A stretch of DNA of 64,000 nucleotides from Pelobacter sp. UBA6093 (GCA_002435955.1 DIWZ01000040.1:207598-271597), one strand, 5' to 3'; shown: positions 16,659-26,391, counted from the first letter of the stretch. Made by a program: numbers and translations. Notes: generated by a model from the sequence alone, not told the origin.

Positions 16659-16777
16659 TGGTTTTCATCGGGAAACGGTCCTTTTCCCCAATCTCTTTGT
16701 TATTCAACGCGCTCGCTTTGCCTTGCGGGAAATCGCTCGACTCCCTTATTAAGCTAGCCTCCTTCCAGGGTTTCCGG

Positions 16778-16801
16778 ATGGGCACCAGTTGGACTCCATG
16801 A
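16778..16801 (+). CDS. Seven-codon upstream open frame coupled to lpxH
   Basis: The frame reads M-G-T-S-W-T-P-stop. AGGG lies seven bases before its ATG, whereas the lpxH ATG has no good SD. Its TGA overlaps the lpxH start as ATGA. It may deliver ribosomes to lpxH by termination-reinitiation. It could also be chance. Confidence 0.3.
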   Translation: MGTSWTP

Positions 16802-17520
16802 AAGATCTCTTCCTGGCCGACACACATCTTCTCGACCCTTGCGATGACCGCTACCGCCAGTTGCTGGAGCTCCTTGATCAGCAGTGCGGAGAGTTACGCA
16901 GCCTGGTCATGCTCGGGGATATTTTTGAGTTTTGGCTCGGGTATCGCCATACCGTATTTTCAGCCTACATTCCGTTGCTCGAAGCCCTGCGTCGCTTGCA
17001 TGCGGCGGGCACCGAACTGGTTTTTGTCGAGGGCAATCACGATTTTCACCTCGGTCCCTATTTCAGCGAAACACTGAATTGCCGTATTTTGCCCAATGGC
17101 GGCACGTTGGAGCGTGACGGCCGTAAAATATTCATTGCCCACGGAGACCTTGTCAATCCGCGCGACACAGGGTACCGATTGCTGCGGCGTTTTTTGCGTC
17201 ATCCCTGGACGCGCAAACTGCTGATGCTGGTACCGCCCGACATGGCCTGGCACGTAGCCCGCTGGGCCAGTGCCAAAAGTTCCCGAAAAAACGGCGGACG
17301 CGACCGGCACCGCCTGCCTCGTGAAGATCTGTTCAATTACGCCCGCCATTACTTTTCCAAAGGTTACGACACGGTTATCACCGGGCACTTCCACGTACCG
17401 ATGCAACATTGCGAAAACGGGAACACCCTTATCGCCCTTGGCGGCTGGAGCAATGAGCCCTCCTATGCCGTACTGGAGAACGGCACCTTTACCTTCTACC
17501 CCTCGCGTTCAACGGACTGA
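16798..17520 (+). CDS. lpxH: UDP-2,3-diacylglucosamine diphosphatase
   Basis: A 240-residue calcineurin-type metallophosphoesterase of lipid A synthesis that cleaves UDP-2,3-diacylglucosamine to lipid X and UMP at the inner membrane face. All five metal motifs are seen: FLADTHL, LGDIFEFWLG, GNHDFH, AHGDL and GHFHVP. The substrate-loop segment RDTGYRLLRRFLRHP matches LpxH-type enzymes better than general phosphoesterases, though LpxG-like paralogues exist. ATG 16798 is chosen over the in-frame TTG 16789. Its 3' end overlaps the convergent YihY-like gene by 25 bases. Confidence 0.85.
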   Translation: MKDLFLADTHLLDPCDDRYRQLLELLDQQCGELRSLVMLGDIFEFWLGYRHTVFSAYIPLLEALRRLHAAGTELVFVEGNHDFHLGPYFSETLNCRILPNGGTLERDGRKIFIAHGDLVNPRDTGYRLLRRFLRHPWTRKLLMLVPPDMAWHVARWASAKSSRKNGGRDRHRLPREDLFNYARHYFSKGYDTVITGHFHVPMQHCENGNTLIALGGWSNEPSYAVLENGTFTFYPSRSTD

Positions 17521-18863
17521 CCATCCCCGGCTTCCAATTTCTTCAAGACCAGGTCCCGAAACGTCAATCCTTCCAATGCTTGCCGCTCCGCCTGATGGAG
17601 GGTCTTTTCCATGTCAGAGACAATCTCCCTTCCAGGCATGCGAAAATTGCGGGGCTGGGTTGAACCGTCCTCTCGAAGAGTCTGCAGAACAGCGTGGACT
17701 TCGATTCCCTCGGGAGCCCTGGCGGGATGGTAGACGGAGTCGTCCTGATCAGGAGCCTGAACTTTCGCCAGCAACCCAAGCCTTACCAAGTCGTTCAGGA
17801 CGGAACGCACCAGGCGCGGAGGCAATCTCAGTTCCTCGCAGAGCCGCGCGTGGTTCCAGGAGGCGGCGTTGGCGTAAAAGGATTCGGAACAGAGCAGCAA
17901 CACTGTAATGGCAACCCGTTCCCGGCTGGCAAAGTTGATTGGCTCCTCGCCATATTCCTCGCGAATAATGGTTGCATTTTGCATGGCATAAGTCAGTTCC
18001 AACCCAAGTAGAACAATCATCCATGATACATACAACCAGACGATAAGGATCGGCAATGCGGCCATGGTGCCATAGATGGCGTTGTATCGGGACACGCCCA
18101 CCTGGAAGTTGACATAGCTCCACTGCGCCAATTGCCAGAGGGTCCCGCCAAAAATGCCGCCTACCAGAGCCGGTGCAAATTTCACACGCGTATTGGGCAT
18201 GAACAGATACATGAAAGTAAATGCCGCCCACACGGCCAGATAGGGAAGAATATTGAACACCAGCAGCAATGCCTCTCCGACAACGGCTGTTTCCATTAAT
18301 TTTTGCACCAGCGCCTGACTACGCAGGGATGTGGTCAAGGAAAGGGCTGTGACGATAAGCAAAGGACTCAGTAGTACCACAGAAAAATAGTCGGCAAATC
18401 GCCGGGTCATGGAGCGGGTTTCCTTGACCCCCCAGATATAGTTGAAACTTTTCTCGATATTCGACAACAGGGTGAGAACGGTAATAACCAAAATGGCGAG
18501 CCCGAAGGTACCCATACGGCGAAAATTTGTATTTTCGATATACGAAAGAATGGCTCCGATCACTTCCTCGGAGCCATGGGTGAAAACCTTGACAAGGAGA
18601 GGCTCAAGGACATTTTGCCCGCCAAATCCCTTGATGAGGGAAAACATGAGAGCCAGCAACGGAACGATGGATAACAGGGTGGCGTAGGTCAGAGCCGAAG
18701 CACGCAACATGCAGCCGTCGGAGACGAATCCGCGCACGACAATGGCTGCTATCTGCAATTGACGCATCAAAAAAAGTCGCCCGCGAGTCAGCTCATGGGG
18801 ATCCAGACGCCACAAGTCATGCAGGAGAAAAACCCGAAGCTTGTCCCATAACCGGTTTACCAC
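17496..18863 (-). CDS. YihY/BrkB family membrane protein with C-terminal winged-helix-like region
   Basis: About 455 residues. Residues ~25-300 form six membrane segments with the family pattern RASALTYATLLSIVPLLAL, FNYIWGV and GTLWQLAQWSY. The family was once called RNase BN, which is not supported for YihY itself; its function is unknown. A cytoplasmic tail of about 150 residues contains a winged-helix-like stretch (NHARLCEELRLPPRLVRSVL) followed by charged helices. GTG 18863 has AGGAGG five bases upstream. The open frame extends 31 codons further, but those codons run into a palindromic repeat, so the longer start is not credible. Confidence 0.85.
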   Translation of the reverse strand: MVNRLWDKLRVFLLHDLWRLDPHELTRGRLFLMRQLQIAAIVVRGFVSDGCMLRASALTYATLLSIVPLLALMFSLIKGFGGQNVLEPLLVKVFTHGSEEVIGAILSYIENTNFRRMGTFGLAILVITVLTLLSNIEKSFNYIWGVKETRSMTRRFADYFSVVLLSPLLIVTALSLTTSLRSQALVQKLMETAVVGEALLLVFNILPYLAVWAAFTFMYLFMPNTRVKFAPALVGGIFGGTLWQLAQWSYVNFQVGVSRYNAIYGTMAALPILIVWLYVSWMIVLLGLELTYAMQNATIIREEYGEEPINFASRERVAITVLLLCSESFYANAASWNHARLCEELRLPPRLVRSVLNDLVRLGLLAKVQAPDQDDSVYHPARAPEGIEVHAVLQTLREDGSTQPRNFRMPGREIVSDMEKTLHQAERQALEGLTFRDLVLKKLEAGDGQSVEREG

Positions 18864-18925
18864 CCTGGCCTCCTTCCACAGCGCGAACAAGCCACGCAAG
18901 CTCCCTGTTACATAACCATTATAAT

Positions 18926-18960
18926 TAGTGTCCATCTGGAAACTATGGATGAACACCAGT
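18926..18960. repeat. Dispersed palindromic repeat, copy 1
   Basis: The sequence begins TAGTGTCCATCTGG and continues AAACTATGGATGAACACCA. TGTCCAT and ATGGATGAACA pair as an imperfect hairpin. Copy 2 at 27317 is nearly identical over the first 24 bases. It lies between the YihY-like and cysteine-cluster genes. It resembles a miniature mobile or REP-like element. Confidence 0.6.
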
Positions 18961-19004
18961 TAGCACCCATCAGCCTGATTTCCCGTGGGGGTAATCCTGG
19001 CAGG

Positions 19005-19544
19005 TTACCCTGTGACACGAAGAATAATCTCCGACATGAATGGCCGCCGGTGCTGAGCTGTCTCCCCGGTTTCGTGCAAAAAGAGGGCGTTAATCGCTGT
19101 CAAGGCGGCGTTGAGCCGTTCGAGATCGATAACCATATCCCCCGAAAGGGACGTCAGCTCCTGACAGTTCTGGGGACAGAAATCGACCTTGGCTTCCCCA
19201 TCCATAGGAGTCAAAACAGGCAATCCGTGGGTTCTGCAGATCATGGGCCGTGCCTGATAAATCAGGCAAGCATGGTCTTCAAGCAATGGGCAGGGCCCAT
19301 CCGGGCGTGCAGTAGTTGCCCGCTCACGCAGTTTTTCCTGCTGCACGGCGGGCAGGACCTTGATTGCTTCCGTCAGCATCTCAGCTTCGACCGGGAACAG
19401 GCTCAGGTGCAGACAACAGGCATCGCAGCCCTTACGGCAGGCAAGATGTCCCGCCAGGCGCGCGCCGATGGTTTCGCACAGGCTATCTACGCGCCGCACG
19501 AGTTCCCGATAATTACGCATGCTGTTGGTTTTGTCATTTGTCAC
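19005..19544 (-). CDS. YkgJ-type cysteine-cluster (zinc/iron-chelating) protein
   Basis: A 179-residue protein of the CxxxCxxCC family. The cluster CRKGCDACC lies at about residues 36-44, and further Cys occur in GPCPLLEDHACLIYQARPMICRTHG, the standard second half of the family, and in FCPQNC. It is predicted to bind a metal ion or an iron-sulfur cluster; the function is not known. The start is GTG 19544 with a weak SD; ATG 19520 is the alternative. A paralogue lies at 31459-32118. Confidence 0.85.
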   Translation of the reverse strand: MTNDKTNSMRNYRELVRRVDSLCETIGARLAGHLACRKGCDACCLHLSLFPVEAEMLTEAIKVLPAVQQEKLRERATTARPDGPCPLLEDHACLIYQARPMICRTHGLPVLTPMDGEAKVDFCPQNCQELTSLSGDMVIDLERLNAALTAINALFLHETGETAQHRRPFMSEIILRVTG

Positions 19545-19568
19545 TGGTCAGGTCTCTCTCGGATCTCG

Positions 19569-20999
19569 TCACTTCCCGACATCCAAAGCAATGTTTTCCA
19601 CTTTATTCAGGGGCAAACCGTGTTGTGCGGCCAGTTCAGCAGGCTGCTCGGGATCACCGACCAGGACCACGGTCTGCTTATCGGGGTGTAAATGACGGCG
19701 GGCGACGGTCAGAACGTCCTCGGCGGTAACCGCCGCCAACCGTTCACGATAACGGGTCAGGTAGTCGTCGGGGTACCCATAAAAAGCAAGTCGCATGCTC
19801 TGGCTGGCGATCTCGTGGGAATCATCAAAGGTGAACACAAAGGAATTGATAAGGCTATCCTTGGCCAAAGTCAGTTCTTCCTCGGTTACCGGTTCCCGAG
19901 TCATGTTTTCCATCTCCTGCCGCATCCGGGTGACAACTTCGGTGACCGTAGCATTTTTTGTTTCGGCTCCGGCGACAAATAATCCCGGCAGGCGCCGCCC
20001 GACCTGTAAATAGGAATAGACCGAATAAGCCAGTCCCCGCCTGGATCGGATTTCCTGCATCAGGCGCGAATTAAAGCTCCCCCCCCCCAGAATGAAATCA
20101 AGCACCTTCAGCGCGTACAGATCAGGATCGTTTTTTTCAATTCCCCTTATTCCCATCAGCACGGTTGTCTGGGGGATATCTTTGTGCGCAAGTAACACAG
20201 ACGGAGGTTCCGCATGAGGCAAAGACTCGAGTTGGGGGGGCTTCCGGGAAACACCATTCCAATCGTCGAACAGACGCGTCAGGAGGTTTTCCAGAGTGTT
20301 ACGGTCAATATCCCCGGAAACCGCCAGCCACAGGTTGTCCGGTCTGATAAACCGGTGATGGTAGGTTTCCAGGTCTTCCCGTTTAATGGCGGCGACGGAT
20401 TCCAGAGTCGGCATTACTCCCAGGGCGTGGCTTCGGTAAAGGGAGGACGCCAACGCTTTACGCGCAACCACCGATGAGCTGTCAGTCTCCCGACGAATGC
20501 TTTCGAGCATGCGCCGCCTGGCCAATTCGACCCGCTGGGGATCAAAAAGCGGCCTGCGCATCATGTCACCGAGAAGGCTCACCCCTTTATGCAGGTCTGC
20601 ACTTTGCAAGGACAGTTTCAACACCGTCGCATAACTGTCGCTGGTTACACTCAGGTCGGCGGCGATCCGTTCCAGGGTTGCATCGACCTCTTCAGCACTC
20701 CTGCCGCCGGCACCGGCACCGCGCATGGCGCTGCCATGCAGTTGAGCCAAACCGCTCTTGCCTGGAGGGTCGTTGATGCTGCCAGCATCGAACATGGCGC
20801 TCATGGTGACCAGCGGCAGCTCACGATCCTCGTGTAAAAATACCTGAACACCGTTGGCAAGCCGAAACCTTTCGACCTCCGGCAGTTCAAAGGTCAACGG
20901 AGCAAAATGCAGCGCGTCGGGGTGCTTGATGCGATAAGGCGTCCCGCAACCGGCCAGCAGGACAAAACCAACCATAACCGTCAACCAACATTTCGTCAT
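19569..20999 (-). CDS. M16 peptidase-like lipoprotein, non-catalytic partner
   Basis: A 476-residue protein with a lipoprotein signal (VLLAGC; lipidated Cys18). The M16 fold is clear, but the zinc motif HxxEH is replaced by HGSAM (H88-M92), so it cannot bind zinc in the usual way. The second-domain motif SRRGLAYSVYSY carries the Arg/Tyr pair that aids the catalytic partner. This split fits two-subunit M16 peptidases like mitochondrial MPP or PqqF-type pairs. Its ATG overlaps the stop of the active subunit (ATGA). The anchor would hold the pair at a membrane. Confidence 0.88.
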   Translation of the reverse strand: MTKCWLTVMVGFVLLAGCGTPYRIKHPDALHFAPLTFELPEVERFRLANGVQVFLHEDRELPLVTMSAMFDAGSINDPPGKSGLAQLHGSAMRGAGAGGRSAEEVDATLERIAADLSVTSDSYATVLKLSLQSADLHKGVSLLGDMMRRPLFDPQRVELARRRMLESIRRETDSSSVVARKALASSLYRSHALGVMPTLESVAAIKREDLETYHHRFIRPDNLWLAVSGDIDRNTLENLLTRLFDDWNGVSRKPPQLESLPHAEPPSVLLAHKDIPQTTVLMGIRGIEKNDPDLYALKVLDFILGGGSFNSRLMQEIRSRRGLAYSVYSYLQVGRRLPGLFVAGAETKNATVTEVVTRMRQEMENMTREPVTEEELTLAKDSLINSFVFTFDDSHEIASQSMRLAFYGYPDDYLTRYRERLAAVTAEDVLTVARRHLHPDKQTVVLVGDPEQPAELAAQHGLPLNKVENIALDVGK

Positions 21000-22492
21000 G
21001 GACGTTGCCCTTTCGCTTCGAGAATGGCCACTGTGCGATTTTCACTGGTGAAATACCTGCTCGCCGCAGCCATGACATCTTCCGCCGTTATCGTAGCGAC
21101 CTGCCGGTCGTAATCGGAAAGGTAGCGCCAATCTCCCGCAACCGTTTGGAAATAGGTCAACATGCTGGCAAGTCCGCTGTTACTTTGCAAAGAACGCAAC
21201 TGGTCAACCCGCAACCGGTTACGGACCCGCTCCAGATCCGCATTGCTGACGGGCTCGCGAGCCAATCGCTCAAGTTCCTGGTAAAGGGCCTGTTCAACCT
21301 CTTCCACAGTATGCGGATAGCGCGGCACCAGGGAAATCACGAACAGATTGTCATAACGTGAACCTGGAGCGCCATAGGTCGCAACCTCGGTCGCGAGTTG
21401 TTTTTCAACCACCAGGCTCTGGTAAAGGCGCGAGGTACGCCCCTGCCCGAGTATTTGATCGATGACATCGAAAACATAGTCGTCACGACTTGGCAGGGTC
21501 GGTTTATGAAACGCCACCTCCAGCTTTGGCTGGGCGTCGAAGGTGACCTTGACGCGGCGCTCCCCTCTCTGGGCAGGTTCCACGGTCGCCACTTCCGGCA
21601 CCAGGGTTCCAGCGGGAAGATGCCCGAAATACCGTCCAACCATAGCCACGGCTTCATCGAAATCGATTGCTCCCACCAGAGCAATGACCGTGTTGACCGG
21701 TGCGTAGTATCTGTCCATGAATTCACGTGCGTCACGCGGGCTCAAATTGCGGATATCGGAAGGCCAGCCGATGATGGGATGACGATAAGGGTGGACGGTA
21801 AAGGCGGTTGCCAGCAGATGTTCATACAGCAAACCGTTGGGATTACTGTCGTAAGAGCGCCGCCGCTCTTCCAATACCACCTCACGTTCGGTATAAAATT
21901 CACGGATCACCGCATTGGCCATGCGGTCGGACTCCACCGTGGCCCATAGTTCAAGTTTGTTCGATGGCAGTGAAACGATGTAGCTGGTCAGGTCTTTGCT
22001 GGTGAAAGCATTGTAACCGACCCCACCATGGCGGGCATAAATGTTTGAAGCTTCATCCGTAACAACCAATGCACGGTGCTGTTGCTGCAAATCGCGCAAT
22101 CGATCTTCCAGCGCGGCCAGCTCTTTCGGGTCGGCAGTCGGGCGACGGCGCAGACGGTCCAGGGCATCTCCGGTCTCTTCTATCGCCGCCAGCAACGGCT
22201 TCTCCGCCTTATAGTCGCGGGTTCCGAGCATTTGAGTGCCTTTGAACCGCAAGTGCTCGAGGAAATGGGCCAAACCCCGATTGCCGTTGGTTTCATCGAC
22301 GGAACCGACGCCAACGGTGAGATAAGCGGCAAAGGTTGGAGCGTTATGACGTTCCACCACCAGCAATTGCAGACCATTGGGGAAAACATGCTCCCGCACC
22401 TTGTCGGCCAACGGCTGGGCATGACAAATCGAGGCCCACAGGCTGAATAAAAAAACGGCGGCCAACCGCCGCCATCCCTTCGAGGATATCAC
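20996..22492 (-). CDS. M16 zinc metallopeptidase, catalytic subunit, secreted
   Basis: About 498 residues. A Sec signal (AAVFLFSLWASICHA) exports it to the periplasm. The inverted zinc motif HFLEH is at about H76-E79-H80, and the distal Glu lies in FYTEREVVLEERR. An insertion of about 70 residues rich in Arg, Leu and Gln follows the zinc motif. GTG 22492 has AAGGGA eight bases upstream; the longer frame begins with TTG 22516 without such support. It is translationally coupled to the lipoprotein partner. Substrates are unknown; processing of exported peptides is likely. Confidence 0.9.
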   Translation of the reverse strand: MISSKGWRRLAAVFLFSLWASICHAQPLADKVREHVFPNGLQLLVVERHNAPTFAAYLTVGVGSVDETNGNRGLAHFLEHLRFKGTQMLGTRDYKAEKPLLAAIEETGDALDRLRRRPTADPKELAALEDRLRDLQQQHRALVVTDEASNIYARHGGVGYNAFTSKDLTSYIVSLPSNKLELWATVESDRMANAVIREFYTEREVVLEERRRSYDSNPNGLLYEHLLATAFTVHPYRHPIIGWPSDIRNLSPRDAREFMDRYYAPVNTVIALVGAIDFDEAVAMVGRYFGHLPAGTLVPEVATVEPAQRGERRVKVTFDAQPKLEVAFHKPTLPSRDDYVFDVIDQILGQGRTSRLYQSLVVEKQLATEVATYGAPGSRYDNLFVISLVPRYPHTVEEVEQALYQELERLAREPVSNADLERVRNRLRVDQLRSLQSNSGLASMLTYFQTVAGDWRYLSDYDRQVATITAEDVMAAASRYFTSENRTVAILEAKGQRP

Positions 22493-22577
22493 GATAATAG
22501 TCCCTTCTTTGGTCAAAGCCTTGTTAAGACGGTTGTGATATCGAGTATATACCCAAGCCCCGGGGAGAAGGCAAGAC

Positions 22578-24968
22578 TCATGATCCCGTACGCGGGTCGA
22601 TGATCAGAGGCTGATGATCTTCGTAACGCAGATTTTTATGCTCAGGCGACGGGATAAGAGTGTGGGCGATCACTTCGGACAGGCTGTCGACCAGCAGAAC
22701 AGTCATTTCATTGAGGATGTGATTGTCGAGTTCCTGAAGGTTTTCCCGGTTGCGCTCAGGCAGCAACACCGTCGTTACACCGGCCCGTCGGGCAGCCAGC
22801 ACCTTTTCCTTAACCCCGCCGATTGGCAATATCCTGCCCGTCAGAGTCAGTTCGCCGGTCATGGCGACGTTGCGCCGAGCCGGTCGCCCGGTCAGCAAGG
22901 AGATGAGAGCCGTTGCAATCGTTACGCCGGCTGAAGGCCCGTCCTTGGGGATAGCTCCAGAGGGAACGTGGATATGAATGTCGCTGTTTTCAAAAAATCC
23001 GGCCTCGACGCCAAATTCGGCATGATGGGCCCGCACATAGGATAGCGCGGTTTTAGCTGATTCCTGCATGACGCTGCCAAGGCTGCCGGTCAGGGTCAAC
23101 TCTTTACGCCCGGCCATGGCCGAGACCTCGACAAAAATAATATCCCCCCCCGATTCGGTCCAGGCCAGGCCGGTCACTACCCCGACACGATCTTCCTCGG
23201 ACGCAACATCGGAAAAGTATTTGCGCGGGCCAAGCATTTTTTCAACCTCATCGGCACTGATGATGGCAGGCGTCGCCCGCCCCTTGGCAACCTCTTTGGC
23301 TACCTTGCGGCAAATCGATGCAATCTGCCTGTCGATACCGCGGACTCCAGCTTCACGGGTATAATCCTTGATAATTTTCAGAACAGCTTTCTCTTCAAAT
23401 GGCAGGGTGTGGTTATCCAGACCGTTCTCGACTATTTGTTTTGGTATCAGGTATTTAAAAACGATCTGCAATTTCTCCTCATCGCTGTAACCGGGCAGTC
23501 GCAAAACTTCCATGCGATCGCGCAAGGGTGGAGGAACGGTATCCATGACGTTGGCGGTGGTGATAAACATCACTTGCGACAGATCAAACGGCACATCAAG
23601 ATAATGATCGGTAAAACTGTTATTCTGCTCCGGATCGAGAACTTCCAGCAATGCCGCAGCCGGATCACCACGGAAATCCTGACCGATTTTGTCGACTTCG
23701 TCGAGCATAAAAACCGGGTTATTGTTTCCGCACCGGCAGATCTCCTGGATGATACGACCGGGCATGGCGCCGATATAGGTGCGACGATGCCCCCGAATCT
23801 CCGCCTCGTCTTTCATGCCCCCGAGGGAAATGCGTATGAACTTGCGCCCCAGGGACCGGGCGATGGAGCGGCCAAGAGACGTTTTGCCTACCCCGGGCGG
23901 GCCCACCAGACAAAGAATCGGGCCTTTCAAAGAAGCTTTTAGCGTATGAACGGCCAGAAACTCGAGGATGCGCTCCTTCACCTCCACCAGATCGTAATGA
24001 TCTTCATCGAGGGTTTCCTGGGCACGCTCGATGTCGAGGATATCGGAAGTGCCCCGGCGCCACGGCATATTGCAGAGGTATTCAACATATGTACGGGCAA
24101 CCGTATATTCCGGCGAGGATGGGTTGATGCGCTCCAGCCGGGCCAACTCTTTTTCAGCTACGGATCGCACCGCTTCCGGCATATCGCCACTTTCCACAAC
24201 CGAGCGGAATTGCCGAATCTCTTCCTGCTGAGGATCTTCTTCCCCGAGTTGTTGCTGGATCTGCTTGAGCTGCTCCCGCAACAAATGTTCCTTTTGGCTG
24301 CGCACAGAACGCCGCGACCGATCGGCATTGCTATCCCCCTTGACCTGGATTTTTTGAATCTCGGACGTCAAAAAAAGATAAACATCCTTGAGCCGCTCTA
24401 ACGGGTCGAGAGTTTCGAGCAGACGTTGTTGATCCTTGACCTCCATATTCAGGTAAACCGCCAGCACGTCGGCGAGCCTGCCGCATTCGTCGATACGTCC
24501 TATGGAATGGTTGACATCCTCAGGGAAGGGCTGCCCCAGCGACTGCGCTACCCGCAGCAAGGCGACAATACTCTGCATCATAGCCTGTGCCACAGAATTT
24601 CGGTTTTCACGGGCGGGGATTAGACTGACAGACGCCATGACAAAAGGCGTAACCTGTCTGGTATTGATCAGACGAACACGATTTAGCCCTTCGAGCATTA
24701 TTTTGCAGCCACCTTCAGGAAACCGCAAAACCTGACTGATGCGACAAATCGTCCCTACTCTTGCGAATTGTTCGCGGCCGGTAATCGGATCGACCGCCAG
24801 AACCGTCAGGATGGCAACCAGCCGGTCACCGCGCAACGACTCTTCGACAAGCCCCATGTGTTCTTTGCCAATGAACAAGGGGAAAGCCATATGTGGGAAG
24901 ATAACCTGCCCATGCAATGGATACACAGGCACTTCCGGCGGGATGATGTCGAAGGGCTGTCCGGTCAT
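22578..24968 (-). CDS. lon: ATP-dependent protease Lon
   Basis: About 796 residues, normal for LonA. Order: N-terminal substrate domain starting VPVYPLHGQVIFPHM, coiled coil, AAA+ module with Walker A GPPGVGKTSLGRS and GHRRTYIGAMPGR, then the protease domain with the catalytic Ser in KDGPSAGVT and Lys in GGVKEKVLAARRAG. It degrades misfolded and regulatory proteins in the cytoplasm. ATG 24968 has AGGGAG seven bases upstream; the open frame continues 68 codons but those residues are not Lon-like. Confidence 0.96.
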   Translation of the reverse strand: MTGQPFDIIPPEVPVYPLHGQVIFPHMAFPLFIGKEHMGLVEESLRGDRLVAILTVLAVDPITGREQFARVGTICRISQVLRFPEGGCKIMLEGLNRVRLINTRQVTPFVMASVSLIPARENRNSVAQAMMQSIVALLRVAQSLGQPFPEDVNHSIGRIDECGRLADVLAVYLNMEVKDQQRLLETLDPLERLKDVYLFLTSEIQKIQVKGDSNADRSRRSVRSQKEHLLREQLKQIQQQLGEEDPQQEEIRQFRSVVESGDMPEAVRSVAEKELARLERINPSSPEYTVARTYVEYLCNMPWRRGTSDILDIERAQETLDEDHYDLVEVKERILEFLAVHTLKASLKGPILCLVGPPGVGKTSLGRSIARSLGRKFIRISLGGMKDEAEIRGHRRTYIGAMPGRIIQEICRCGNNNPVFMLDEVDKIGQDFRGDPAAALLEVLDPEQNNSFTDHYLDVPFDLSQVMFITTANVMDTVPPPLRDRMEVLRLPGYSDEEKLQIVFKYLIPKQIVENGLDNHTLPFEEKAVLKIIKDYTREAGVRGIDRQIASICRKVAKEVAKGRATPAIISADEVEKMLGPRKYFSDVASEEDRVGVVTGLAWTESGGDIIFVEVSAMAGRKELTLTGSLGSVMQESAKTALSYVRAHHAEFGVEAGFFENSDIHIHVPSGAIPKDGPSAGVTIATALISLLTGRPARRNVAMTGELTLTGRILPIGGVKEKVLAARRAGVTTVLLPERNRENLQELDNHILNEMTVLLVDSLSEVIAHTLIPSPEHKNLRYEDHQPLIIDPRTGS

Positions 24969-25122
24969 GGGTATCTCCCTGCGCCTCCTGCTTCTCCAAA
25001 AATCCACTCCGGAGAAAGGGGCGCTGATATCAATAAGGATCTGATGCGACGCGAGCCAGCCGTAAGATCCGCCAGCCTGAGCGAAAATCCACCAAACAAA
25101 ATTCCGATCACATGCACTCTTA

Positions 25123-25150
25123 ATGGTAACAATCGGCAATGGACTGTCAA
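25123..25150 (-). promoter_or_regulatory. Predicted promoter of lon
   Basis: On the minus strand TTGACA (25150-25145) is followed by a 16-base spacer and TACCAT. The CTTGAC start and CCAT end also loosely resemble a heat-shock sigma-32 promoter, which would suit lon. The leader would be about 150 bases. Confidence 0.4.
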
Positions 25151-25228
25151 GGACAGGAAAACTGTATAGCATTCCAAGGACTTGGAGAGATTAGCCAAAA
25201 TCATGCCCGCTTCGGGGCTTAGGTAGGA

Positions 25229-26197
25229 TCAGTAACGACGGTGGGTGGCAGACTCAGCCAGCTCGACAAGGGCCTGCCGCGCCAAAGAGTCCGGAAATGC
25301 AGCCAGCCGTGCGATGGCCTGCTTCACATAATAACTCGCACGCTGGCGGGTATAGTCGATACCATCGTAACGGGTGATGAGGTTTTGCACAAAACCGAGA
25401 TCGTCAGCATGCAAATGTTCTTTGGAAAAGATTACGGACACCTGCTCCCGCTCCTCGGTCAGACAGCGGCGCAACGCATGGATGAGCGGCAGGGTCATTT
25501 TCCCTTCCTCCAGATCACGACCCAGCAGTTTGCCGGATTCATTCTGATCGGCAACATAATCAAGGGCATCATCGACCAGTTGAAAAGCCACACCCAAATC
25601 CATGCCAAAAGCGGCAAGGTCTTCTTCCCGGTCACGAGGCAACTGGCCAAGGATGGCGCTGCAACGACAGGTTGCGGAAAACAGGGCCGCCGTCTTGCTA
25701 CGCACCACGGACAAGTAACGTTCTTCGTCCAGAGACAGATCGCCACTGTTCATAAGCTGGACAACCTCGCCCTGCGCCATGAGTGAGGTGGTTCCAGCCA
25801 GCACCTTCATAATGCGACGATCGCAAAAATCGACCATCAACTCGAAGCATCGGGCGAACAGGTAATCGCCGACCAGGACAGCGACTTCATTTCCCCAGGC
25901 TGCATTTGCCGAAACCTGTCCTCTACGAAGCGGCGCTCCATCGATGACATCATCGTGGAGCAAGGTTGCCGTATGGATGAACTCGATAATGCTGGCGAGG
26001 GCGTACTGGTGATCCCCTGCATAACCGCTCAGGCGGACGCACAAAAGCAGCAGAACAGGACGGATACGTTTCCCTCCACTGGACAGGATATGGTCGCTCA
26101 TCTGGCGGATCAGCGGCACATCAGACGTCAGATACTGGCGAAAGCAGCCTTCGATGCGATCCAGATCGTCCTTGAGCAGTTTCTGAGCAAGCTGCAT
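25229..26197 (-). CDS. ispB: Polyprenyl (octaprenyl-type) diphosphate synthase
   Basis: About 322 residues of the trans-prenyltransferase family. It extends farnesyl diphosphate with isopentenyl units to make the quinone side chain. The first Asp-rich motif is LLHDDVIDGAPLRRG, the second FQLVDDALDY, and GGKRIRPVLLLL binds diphosphate. The chain length (C40 or another) cannot be fixed from sequence alone. ATG 26197 is preferred over 26215 because only it has a purine-rich GGGAA ahead. Confidence 0.9.
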   Translation of the reverse strand: MQLAQKLLKDDLDRIEGCFRQYLTSDVPLIRQMSDHILSSGGKRIRPVLLLLCVRLSGYAGDHQYALASIIEFIHTATLLHDDVIDGAPLRRGQVSANAAWGNEVAVLVGDYLFARCFELMVDFCDRRIMKVLAGTTSLMAQGEVVQLMNSGDLSLDEERYLSVVRSKTAALFSATCRCSAILGQLPRDREEDLAAFGMDLGVAFQLVDDALDYVADQNESGKLLGRDLEEGKMTLPLIHALRRCLTEEREQVSVIFSKEHLHADDLGFVQNLITRYDGIDYTRQRASYYVKQAIARLAAFPDSLARQALVELAESATHRRY

Positions 26198-26391
26198 GCA
26201 ATTCCCATATCCCATGAAAGTAAAATGAGGTTCATCCTAAAAAATTCAAGCGATCCTTGTCAAAGTATTTTTCCCCGCCAAAACCGGCACATCAAACTCG
26301 GTATTGCCGTGCAAGGTGGAGTATCCGGAAAAAAACGGGCAAGGCCGACGACCTTGCCCGTTTTCTGGGAATTTGAATGGCACCCCGGCAT

